Of a stretch of 35,817 bases of DNA, positions 1-6,608 are shown piece after piece. Below the pieces are notes generated by a model. The model worked only from the letters and a program-made list of their open reading frames with translations. It did no database searches and was not told where the DNA came from. A program made the translations under genes and the position numbers. The stretch comes from a virus, in IMG/VR virus record IMGVR_UViG_3300032156_000041, positions 1 to 35,817 of that record; one strand, given 5' to 3'. The stretch's first letter is position 1, and each line of letters begins with the position of its first letter.

Positions 1-924
1 TTGTCTAACAGAACTCTCTACAGTTCTAAGTGTAGACATAACAGAGTCACCAAAAGCTAGATGAGATCTATATGCCTTCTCAATTAAAGTTTGACCTTGT
101 TGTGAGCGGGGAATATTTCCAAGTGACGTCTTTAAAAAGGTATTAGCCTTTGGACCTTCTGGTCTACCAGGAGCTACTGTCTGTAAACCCTGCATTAACT
201 TCTCAACCCAAGGTCTATTGTTCTTGAGTGAGTCTCTAAGAGCTAGTGCACCAGTTCCGCCTGCCGCTTTGGCTAAAGCTGGAATTCCGTGAAAACCAAG
301 ACCGTAGATTGTATTAACGCCAAGCCACTTAGTAAAATTTCCAACCTGACCTGGGACATCCCATAATGGCTTCCTTTCAATACCCATATCACGCGTAATA
401 CCTGCAGCATTATCAATAGCGTAAGCAACTCCTGCCCCTGTCCAGACTGTCTTTTTAAAGGCACGCCCGACAGTTCCAGAGAAGGTTCTCATATCTTTAA
501 AAGCACTAGTTATTCTTGTAACTGCGTGAGATGCTGGACCCATTTGCTGGGCTGCCTTAATTCGGGCGTCTCTTGATTCTAATGCAGAACTAAAATTTTT
601 GGTGGCATCTGAATAGAGCTTATTAAGAGCTTTTCCATTATCCGTCTTAGCAAAGATCCCACCTAAAGATACTACTTCTCCCTTAGTGGCCATCTGCTTA
701 GCAATATTCGCTAAACTTCCACTACCGTAGTTCTTTATAAACGAACCTATACCACGACTGATTCCTCTGGTGGCAACTCGACCAATAATATTAACAGCGC
801 CAAAAACCACCATATTCTTGGCAAAAGAAGCCGCAGCTTGAAGTATACCTGGTGCTACAGGTTGTTCACCTTCATAGGGATTAAACTTATCTGAGTCGTT
901 CTCGTATGGGTTATACGTCGCCAT
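1..924 (-). CDS. Probable tape measure or internal virion protein, N-terminal part (runs off the window)
   Basis: The reading frame is open from an ATG at 924 to the window edge, giving 308 residues with the C-terminus missing. It starts MATYNPYENDSDKF and repeats the tetrapeptide NPYE twice in the first 20 residues. The visible part is rich in Ala, Gly, Lys and Arg and has several hydrophobic stretches (roughly residues 38-48, 160-175 and 198-212) separated by basic segments. It starts 14 nt inside the end of the previous gene. By synteny (sheath, tube, hub, two chaperone candidates, then this gene) the tape measure protein is expected here, and alternating hydrophobic and basic segments suit that. 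However, the NPYE N-terminus and composition also resemble the basic protein at 30041-31078, so an ejected internal virion protein is an alternative. The tape measure call is inference from position. Confidence 0.6.
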   Translation of the reverse strand, partial: MATYNPYENDSDKFNPYEGEQPVAPGILQAAASFAKNMVVFGAVNIIGRVATRGISRGIGSFIKNYGSGSLANIAKQMATKGEVVSLGGIFAKTDNGKALNKLYSDATKNFSSALESRDARIKAAQQMGPASHAVTRITSAFKDMRTFSGTVGRAFKKTVWTGAGVAYAIDNAAGITRDMGIERKPLWDVPGQVGNFTKWLGVNTIYGLGFHGIPALAKAAGGTGALALRDSLKNNRPWVEKLMQGLQTVAPGRPEGPKANTFLKTSLGNIPRSQQGQTLIEKAYRSHLAFGDSVMSTLRTVESSVRQ

Positions 925-1471
925 TCTTTACAAATCCATTCAGATTTTCCATCTTCTCTTGTAGTGATTGAGAAGAGTCATTTGGATTTACAAGTCTCAT
1001 ACCTTTCTTCTGAGGTCCTGAAGACTTAAATCCTTTTACTTGAAAGATAGATTTATCACCATACATTTCGCAAAAACAAATTAATTCTATAATATCCAGA
1101 TGAGTTAACTTAAATAAATCGGTTATAGATTGACCAGGAAACAATCTTAATAAATGAGTAAGACCTAGTAATACTGGATCTTTAGATACCCTATCTCTAT
1201 ATTCTTTAACTGTTAGTTCAAATAATTCAGAATCAGATACTGGTTGAATAGATAATTCTAATGATCGTTCTCCAATCTGCATTACTATTGGCCACGGTAT
1301 TTCTATCTTATCTAGTATGACTAGTTCTCCCGCTAATCTATTTCTCTCGATTATATTTTTAATATCAGATAGATATCCTATCTCTTCTAGGGTTAGAGTC
1401 CGAAAGTTAACAACTGTCTTATTCGTAGATGTTACAGAAGTAGCCTTATATAACTTTGTATTCTTAGTCAT
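911..1471 (-). CDS. Tail-assembly chaperone-like or baseplate-associated protein, uncharacterised
   Basis: This gene encodes 186 residues starting MTKNTKLYKATSV. I chose the ATG at 1471 because AAGGA lies five bases upstream of it, whereas the upstream in-frame ATG at 1525 has no ribosome site and lies across a terminator hairpin. The N-terminus contains FRTLTLEEIGYLSDIKN, similar in style to the FRGLTRGDFLNIS segment of the preceding gene and to the FRPLTRxE-type openings of phage tail assembly chaperones. The middle is helical (LTHLLRLFPG, LTHLDIIELICFCEMYGD) and the last 40 residues are basic and polar. No catalytic motif was seen. Its place between the hub protein and the probable tape measure gene is the usual chaperone slot. 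The role is inferred from position and a weak motif. Confidence 0.6.
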   Translation of the reverse strand: MTKNTKLYKATSVTSTNKTVVNFRTLTLEEIGYLSDIKNIIERNRLAGELVILDKIEIPWPIVMQIGERSLELSIQPVSDSELFELTVKEYRDRVSKDPVLLGLTHLLRLFPGQSITDLFKLTHLDIIELICFCEMYGDKSIFQVKGFKSSGPQKKGMRLVNPNDSSQSLQEKMENLNGFVKNGDV

Positions 1472-1480
1472 GGAAGTCCT

Positions 1481-1521
1481 TAAAATAAAACAGGTTACGG
1501 CAGTGCTTCTGCCATAACCTG
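1481..1521 (-). terminator. Rho-independent terminator or attenuator between the two chaperone candidates
   Basis: Bases 1491-1521 form an inverted repeat: CAGGTTA pairs with TAACCTG and GGCAG with CTGCC, with one C/A mismatch and a five-base loop. On the minus strand the hairpin is followed by TTTTATTTT at 1489-1481. It lies after the stop of the 1553-1858 gene and just before the ribosome site of the 911-1471 gene, so it probably lowers read-through into the downstream gene rather than ending the operon. Confidence 0.75.
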
Positions 1522-1552
1522 CCATGGGTTAACGTAAGATATCTTTTAAGTA

Positions 1553-1858
1553 TTACAGTTCTTCAACCTCTACTGACTGGAATCCAGATCTAATCATAAT
1601 CTGTTCAGAGAGTACAGTAATAAGACCTGGCTTATTCTTTAGATACGTATCATCTACCTTTGGATCTAGAAGACAAACCTTAACTGTTTCTAATTCAGAA
1701 TCAAAGTCTTTTTCAATTAACTGTTTCTGAGAGATATTTAAAAAATCTCCTCTTGTAAGTCCTCGAAAGAAATATATAGAATCATTAACAGTTGCTTTAT
1801 AAACACCACCATATTGTTCTTTCCAGACTTTAATCATTTCCAGTGAAACTTCCGACAT
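1553..1858 (-). CDS. Small tail-assembly chaperone-like protein
   Basis: This 101-residue protein opens MSEVSLEMIKVWKEQYGG. A segment IYFFRGLTRGDFLNIS lies near residues 28-43, the kind of short beta hairpin plus FRxLTRxE/D motif seen at the start of many phage tail assembly chaperones. The rest is mixed helix and strand with an acidic C-terminus. The start at 1858 is well supported by AAGGAG five bases upstream. It follows the hub-like gene after a 51-base AT-rich gap. Tail chaperone genes often come as a frameshifted pair; here the next gene is separate, with its own ribosome site and a terminator hairpin between, so no frameshift is needed. Function is inferred from the motif and position. 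Confidence 0.65.
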   Translation of the reverse strand: MSEVSLEMIKVWKEQYGGVYKATVNDSIYFFRGLTRGDFLNISQKQLIEKDFDSELETVKVCLLDPKVDDTYLKNKPGLITVLSEQIMIRSGFQSVEVEEL

Positions 1859-1909
1859 TCGAACTCCTTGTTAATTGTGTAATATTAGTATAGTTATTTC
1901 AATTATGTA

Positions 1910-4636
1910 TTATTTTTTGCCAGCTAATATATCCTTTATAGTTTCAGGAGATAGCGGAACTTTAGGTTGGGATTCAATAGAGTTTTGCCAACCTTCTCTA
2001 ATTGCTTTTGGAACCAAAGTTTTAATCCATTGTCTAAATTCTATAGATGTTTTTTCACCTTGTTCTTCTGCGTTTCTTTGTAATTCTTTATATTCTGATG
2101 ATGTTTGATATTTAAGAATCAACTCATTGTCTCTTTGAGTTTTCATAGAAAGTTCTGGCAAAAGAAATTGCTCCAATTTCAAAACTACATTATTAGTTGG
2201 ATTTTCAGCAAAGTATTCTTTAGCAATATCTTTTTTAGATATTGGTGCTTCTTTAAGTGTCCAGTGATGAGGTTCATAAATTGGTTTATTAGGATCGTTA
2301 AGTGGCTGATAAAATCCCTCTTTTTTTGCTGCTGCACTAAATTCTGGATCGGCTGAAATTTGTCTAGGAACATCTAGTCCTCTCCAGTCTTCGTGAGGTG
2401 ATGTCCCTGGTTCCATAGCAAAATTACCTTCACCTCTTTCATATCTTGCTCGGAATTCTGTTTGTTCTTTGAAAGTTCTATAAGCCGAATTAATTGGAAA
2501 TTCACCAAAGTCTTTCTCAATATTTTCAATTTTTTCTTCAAAACGTTTCTTCTTAATATTTTTAATTAATGAGAGGTCTAAAATATTAAGAGTATCAAGT
2601 TCTTTTCCAACATTAGTTGTTACTATTTTAGTTTCTTTTACCTCTGTATCTTTTAATATGCTTGTCTGCTGTAATCTTTTTAATTCGTCTCCACTTAAAG
2701 TTCTATTTTCCCTTGCGGCTCTAGACAAAAAGGATTCGGTAAGTTTTATTTCACTTTGAAGTTCTAAAGTACGTTTTTGCTCTTCTGTCATCGTTCCAAA
2801 AATACTTTTATTTGGACTAATAATATTACCTAAATTTTTAAGTTCCAACTTAGCTTTATCCAGTTGTCCTTTTATTAATTCTGTTGAAGTATCTGATATA
2901 TTTCCACTTGGAAGTTTTTTAGCTTCTGTCTTATTTTGTTCTCCTTGTGGAGGAGTAACTGGATCTTCTGGCTTTGGTGCAACTGGAAGAAGCTTTTCAT
3001 CCTTCTTTGGTTCAGAGGAATTTATACCAATAGTTTCGTCTTCTTTTTCTCTTTCAACTGGAGGAGCCGCCGCTAACCAAAGATCGTCTCTAGTAACTGT
3101 ATTAAAACTAGTAAAATTAGTTCTAGTTGGAGATATTACTCTATATGTATAAGTATTTGGTATAGTTTGTTTAATAACCATTGTAATTATTTTCGGCACA
3201 GAAAATAATGAAATATCCGATGTTGGTTTTCCCGTATTATCTATAGATGAGATTGGATAAACTTGAATAATATATTGAGATTTAGAAAGATCTAGTTGTG
3301 TTCCATTCTTAGATAATCCATCAACTTCTAAAGCGTTGTTTACTATCTCTTCTACCTTCGCGATTAGACTATCGATATATGGAACAGTTCTATTATTGGT
3401 CACGAAAAATCTTTTAAAAGGAACGTTAGCTAATGACCAACTGGTATCAAACGCAGACATAAATTCCAATTTAAATTGTGTATCTCTATCCCAACTTTCT
3501 AGCATCTGTCCCATCTTTTCTACGTCTTCGTACTTAGATAAAGATAATGTATCGTCTCCGACTTTTAATTTTAGCGGATTAAAATTAAATGTCTTAGTTC
3601 CTAAATTCCGATTTATATTTCTGGCAAAGAAAGTATATTGCTCTGCTATTGGATTTCCGTCTGGAGAACATATGAGCGTCTGTCCAGTAAAGTGTATATC
3701 ATTAAGAGCTATCAATGTATGTTCTGCTCTAAAGTCATTTATATCTCCAAAGGTTAAAAGTATATTTAAGCAATCGGTATAGTCTTGTCCCTTTGGAACT
3801 TTTATTCCTAACGGAAAATCACCATTACTAATCTTTCCACCACTAGACGACATATAATCAAATTCGTCAGCTCTCTTAATTCTAGGATATTTACTCCAGT
3901 CATTAAATGGTCTACCATCGGAATCTCCCCAAATAGTATCCTCAAGTAATTCGGCTACATCTTCGAAGTCTCTAGTCTTATTATCTCCAAAGTAATCTGA
4001 TACAAATCCTTCCCCTACTATTCCCTTCTTATCTATTAGAATACTTTCAATCGTTTGTTGTGATCTAATAATATCAGGAGTTCCATTAGGATTATAATTA
4101 ATAGATGTTGTTCTAACTTCTGAACTACTCTGTCCGCCAGCATTAAATATATCTGTTACTCCAGGAATAAATGGAGTCTGGGTATCATTAAAATTTTCTT
4201 TAATCTTATTAAATTTTTTATTAATAGAAGCATCTGCTCGATTACGTTGTGATTCTAAGAGTGCCATTATTGTATTTAAATATCCTACCTCTTTAAACGC
4301 AATTGTAAGAACACCATTTACTAAAATTTGTCCAAGCGCAATACCTTGATAGTATTGAGAAGCATATCCATAGATAGGAGATTTAGATTGAGTAATGTTA
4401 TATTGTACTGTAATTATATCGTCTACCCATATATCTCCAAAGAAAACTTTACAGTCTGTACCTGAAAAATAATCATAAGGATAAGTTTGATAGTTATCTC
4501 TCTTAGGATTGTTAAAAGGATTCGATGTTTGACTTAAAGAACCAGCAATAGAATTATCGAACTCTTTCTTAATCTGTGTAAGAGTACGATTTTCTTTTCC
4601 TATATTAGAGGTTTCTCTTTGAGAAATAAATGCCAT
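1910..4636 (-). CDS. Tube-like baseplate/hub protein with C-terminal M15 (VanY-type) peptidase domain
   Basis: The protein has 908 residues. Residues about 55-130 and 285-345 match the tail tube gene and its neighbour in order: an FSGTDC opening, a TFGDINDFR-like segment corresponding to the MNEYGN region, and a later YTFFARNI segment corresponding to FVARAI. The middle (about 520-680) is a charged Pro/Glu/Lys linker with likely coiled coil. Residues about 705-800 look like an M15 D-Ala-D-Ala or L,D-peptidase: SAYR at 717-720, then H748 and D755 in SPHEDWRGLDV (the H-to-D spacing of the family's HxxGxAxD motif), and E788/H791 in EPHHW, corresponding to EPWHW. Zinc ligands would be H748, D755 and H791, with E788 catalytic. 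It would act on host peptidoglycan during injection. The start overlaps the previous stop (TAATG) with GAAGG upstream. A C-terminal helical tail of about 100 residues is unexplained. Confidence 0.8.
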   Translation of the reverse strand: MAFISQRETSNIGKENRTLTQIKKEFDNSIAGSLSQTSNPFNNPKRDNYQTYPYDYFSGTDCKVFFGDIWVDDIITVQYNITQSKSPIYGYASQYYQGIALGQILVNGVLTIAFKEVGYLNTIMALLESQRNRADASINKKFNKIKENFNDTQTPFIPGVTDIFNAGGQSSSEVRTTSINYNPNGTPDIIRSQQTIESILIDKKGIVGEGFVSDYFGDNKTRDFEDVAELLEDTIWGDSDGRPFNDWSKYPRIKRADEFDYMSSSGGKISNGDFPLGIKVPKGQDYTDCLNILLTFGDINDFRAEHTLIALNDIHFTGQTLICSPDGNPIAEQYTFFARNINRNLGTKTFNFNPLKLKVGDDTLSLSKYEDVEKMGQMLESWDRDTQFKLEFMSAFDTSWSLANVPFKRFFVTNNRTVPYIDSLIAKVEEIVNNALEVDGLSKNGTQLDLSKSQYIIQVYPISSIDNTGKPTSDISLFSVPKIITMVIKQTIPNTYTYRVISPTRTNFTSFNTVTRDDLWLAAAPPVEREKEDETIGINSSEPKKDEKLLPVAPKPEDPVTPPQGEQNKTEAKKLPSGNISDTSTELIKGQLDKAKLELKNLGNIISPNKSIFGTMTEEQKRTLELQSEIKLTESFLSRAARENRTLSGDELKRLQQTSILKDTEVKETKIVTTNVGKELDTLNILDLSLIKNIKKKRFEEKIENIEKDFGEFPINSAYRTFKEQTEFRARYERGEGNFAMEPGTSPHEDWRGLDVPRQISADPEFSAAAKKEGFYQPLNDPNKPIYEPHHWTLKEAPISKKDIAKEYFAENPTNNVVLKLEQFLLPELSMKTQRDNELILKYQTSSEYKELQRNAEEQGEKTSIEFRQWIKTLVPKAIREGWQNSIESQPKVPLSPETIKDILAGKK

Positions 4637-5772
4637 TATTTACCTTCTTGCCAGTTCTTCCATTCTTCCTCTGCTTTGGTGCTTGACTGAGCCTTTGGAA
4701 ACGTAGAATCATAGTTTATTATAGACGGGTTTGTTTGTTGATCTGTAGGATTTGCCTTAAGATTATCTTTACTCATAGATCCATCTATTCCATTCTGAGC
4801 ATTATATCCTCTGGTCTCGTGTTTCTTAATTTCTCCATCTACTCTCTTTAATTCTGCGACCCATAAACTTTTCTTCTTAACGGCTAAATCAAGTTGCATT
4901 TTTAAGTCTTGATTTCCACCAAGTGCAGATATACCGAGGGTAACTATATTCTTTCTACCCATCTCAGTGTATATTCTACCTATTAATACATCTTGTTCAG
5001 CAATCTTAGAATCTATACTTCTTCTATATTCTAGCATAGATCCTAATAAATTATCTGTAAATTGTCCAGCCAATTGTCTCTCAAATATTAGATCTTTAAA
5101 ACTTCCAATTTCTTTAGAATTAATAAGAACGTCCATATCTCTTGCGACATATTGCATTGTATTTTCTGAGTAAAGATCATTAATTGAGTGCACTTGGTTT
5201 TCTTGTGCAATTTCTACACCGTATAATTTAAGCACTGATGTGTGTCCATATTCATTACCAAATACTAACATTAAATCTATTGGAGGCATCTGGTCTGGCA
5301 GGGGACTGGTATATCTATCCGAAGGATTATTTGTATGTGTAAATAGTTTTAATAGATCATAAAGAGGAGATCTATCAAAGACTATAAAGATTATACTTCC
5401 AGCGATGGTTCTTCCACCAGCAGTATAGGCTTTAGCGTGAGATCTTCCAAGTACTCTAACGGGAACCTTTTCTCTAAATACCGAATAAGAGAAAGTAGAT
5501 ACATTACCTAGTAGTACAAGTTTTTCATTTACTTGTGCTACTGCGTAACAATCTGTACCTGAGTAAGAGGAATTTGCCTTTACGATATTATCTCGTACAG
5601 GATCTTTAGCTAGATCTGGATATGGTCCGCTTGTAAGAGTTCTAAGTCCATTTGTAATTAATTGAGGATCACCATTATTTAGACCAAGTTTAATATTGGT
5701 TAAACCAACTCTATCCGAGATTCCATTAAAGAATCTTGCGTTTCTATCTACTGCTGAACTTAACCAGGACAT
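4636..5772 (-). CDS. Second tail-tube-like virion protein (tube paralogue)
   Basis: This gene encodes 378 residues. Residues about 68-240 align by eye with the tail tube protein of the next gene upstream in transcription: YSGTDCYAVAQVNEKL matches SGCDIIATIDGIV, FREKVPVRVLGRS matches TREKAPIYVMGST, GSIIFIVFDRSPLYDL matches GSLIFTNFDRHALYDI, and FGNEYGHTSVLKLYGVE matches AMNEYGNRSVMHILGVE. Extra parts are an N-terminal 67 residues and a C-terminal 140 residues with a long charged, probably coiled-coil region. The start at 5772 follows AGAGG with good spacing. A tube-like fold with extensions suits a tube terminator or tube-to-baseplate adaptor; it could also be an alternative tube subunit. The paralogy is seen in the sequence and the role is inference. 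Confidence 0.75.
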   Translation of the reverse strand: MSWLSSAVDRNARFFNGISDRVGLTNIKLGLNNGDPQLITNGLRTLTSGPYPDLAKDPVRDNIVKANSSYSGTDCYAVAQVNEKLVLLGNVSTFSYSVFREKVPVRVLGRSHAKAYTAGGRTIAGSIIFIVFDRSPLYDLLKLFTHTNNPSDRYTSPLPDQMPPIDLMLVFGNEYGHTSVLKLYGVEIAQENQVHSINDLYSENTMQYVARDMDVLINSKEIGSFKDLIFERQLAGQFTDNLLGSMLEYRRSIDSKIAEQDVLIGRIYTEMGRKNIVTLGISALGGNQDLKMQLDLAVKKKSLWVAELKRVDGEIKKHETRGYNAQNGIDGSMSKDNLKANPTDQQTNPSIINYDSTFPKAQSSTKAEEEWKNWQEGK

Positions 5773-5791
5773 CTATACCTCTTCTTAGATA

Positions 5792-5820
5792 GAATAGAGC
5801 CCAATTAAGGGCTCGTATTC
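5792..5820 (-). terminator. Hairpin after the tail tube gene, possible weak terminator or mRNA-stability element
   Basis: GAATAGAGCCC pairs with GGGCTC-G-TATTC around a six-base AATTAA loop (one bulged G), just after the stop of the tube gene. On the minus strand the following bases are TCTATCTAAG, not a clean T-run, so termination would be weak. It may instead protect the 3' end of the tube message. Confidence 0.5.
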
Positions 5821-5826
5821 CATTCA

Positions 5827-6564
5827 TTAAATTGCGGGTAGCTGAGAAGTTAATTCAGCCTGTTTGATTGCGGTTAAGGTATTAAGACGATCACGAATAT
5901 TTGTAGCACCAATAACTTCGCTATAATATGCGCTCTTTCCTGTCTTGGATAATCTACCTAATGGTTTCCATCCAAGGATAGCTCTAGCTACAAAGGTCAT
6001 CTGAGTTTCTGTTACTATATCGTCAATAGATATACCAGAACCTTCATTAATTAGTTCTACACCAAGAATATGCATAACAGATCTGTTTCCATATTCGTTC
6101 ATAGCCGTTAATGATACTGTAAATGGTGGTAACTGATCAGAATAGTTACAAGGTGCTAGTTCTTGACCTAGAGTTTCAAAAACTAGATCATCCCTACTAC
6201 CTAATAACGTACTTCTACCGCCTGCTGGAACGTCGTGGAGTTTTCTCCAATAATAATATCTGTATTTGTCTGTAGTTCCGACTGCTAAACCCTCCATAAT
6301 ATCATAGAGAGCGTGTCGATCAAAGTTTGTAAAGATTAGTGATCCTGCGTGTCCTCTTTTACCACGACCAAAAGATACAGCGTCGGTGCTGCCCATTACA
6401 TAAATAGGTGCTTTTTCACGTGTAGTTGAGAACGAGATACCATTAAGATTTCCTATAACTATTCCATCTATAGTCGCAATAATATCGCAACCAGACGAAG
6501 CATTATAGGTTTGCTCTAGAGCATCCATAGCCTGACCAATTTTTTGAAACTGAGCATTAGCCAT
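5827..6564 (-). CDS. Tail tube protein
   Basis: The protein has 245 residues and lies directly downstream of the sheath gene, the normal myovirus order. It shows SSGCDIIATIDGIVIGNL near residues 22-39, then TREKAPIYVMGS, GSLIFTNFDRHALYD, a mid-region MNEYGNRSVMHILGVELI and a C-terminal TQMTFVARAILGW. These are beta-rich, suited to the tube fold that stacks as rings inside the sheath. The ATG at 6564 is preceded by AGGAGG. It is flanked by hairpins on both sides (6584-6606 upstream, 5792-5820 downstream), so its message level can differ from its neighbours; tube subunits are needed in high copy. Two longer paralogues follow it. The tube assignment rests on synteny and beta composition rather than on a catalytic signature. 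Confidence 0.75.
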   Translation of the reverse strand: MANAQFQKIGQAMDALEQTYNASSGCDIIATIDGIVIGNLNGISFSTTREKAPIYVMGSTDAVSFGRGKRGHAGSLIFTNFDRHALYDIMEGLAVGTTDKYRYYYWRKLHDVPAGGRSTLLGSRDDLVFETLGQELAPCNYSDQLPPFTVSLTAMNEYGNRSVMHILGVELINEGSGISIDDIVTETQMTFVARAILGWKPLGRLSKTGKSAYYSEVIGATNIRDRLNTLTAIKQAELTSQLPAI

Positions 6565-6576
6565 TATTAACCTCCT

Positions 6577-6606
6577 AAAAGAGAAGTGGGGTAATTAACC
6601 CCACTT
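6577..6606 (-). terminator. Hairpin between sheath and tube genes, attenuator-like
   Basis: A perfect eight-base stem, AAGTGGGG with CCCCACTT, spans 6584-6606 around a TAATTAA loop. It begins three bases after the sheath stop codon and is followed on the minus strand by CTCTTTT. The short T-run merges into the ribosome site of the tube gene, so partial termination or mRNA processing is more likely than a full stop. Confidence 0.6.
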
Positions 6607-6608
6607 TA

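Noticed and set aside
1471-1600. Programmed frameshift joining the two chaperone candidates
   Set aside because: No clear slippery heptamer before the first stop, and an 81-base gap with a terminator and separate ribosome site separates them.
3336-3782. Plus-strand 148-residue frame inside the hub-like gene
   Set aside because: Antisense shadow of a well-supported minus-strand gene, with no ribosome site and no recognisable domain.
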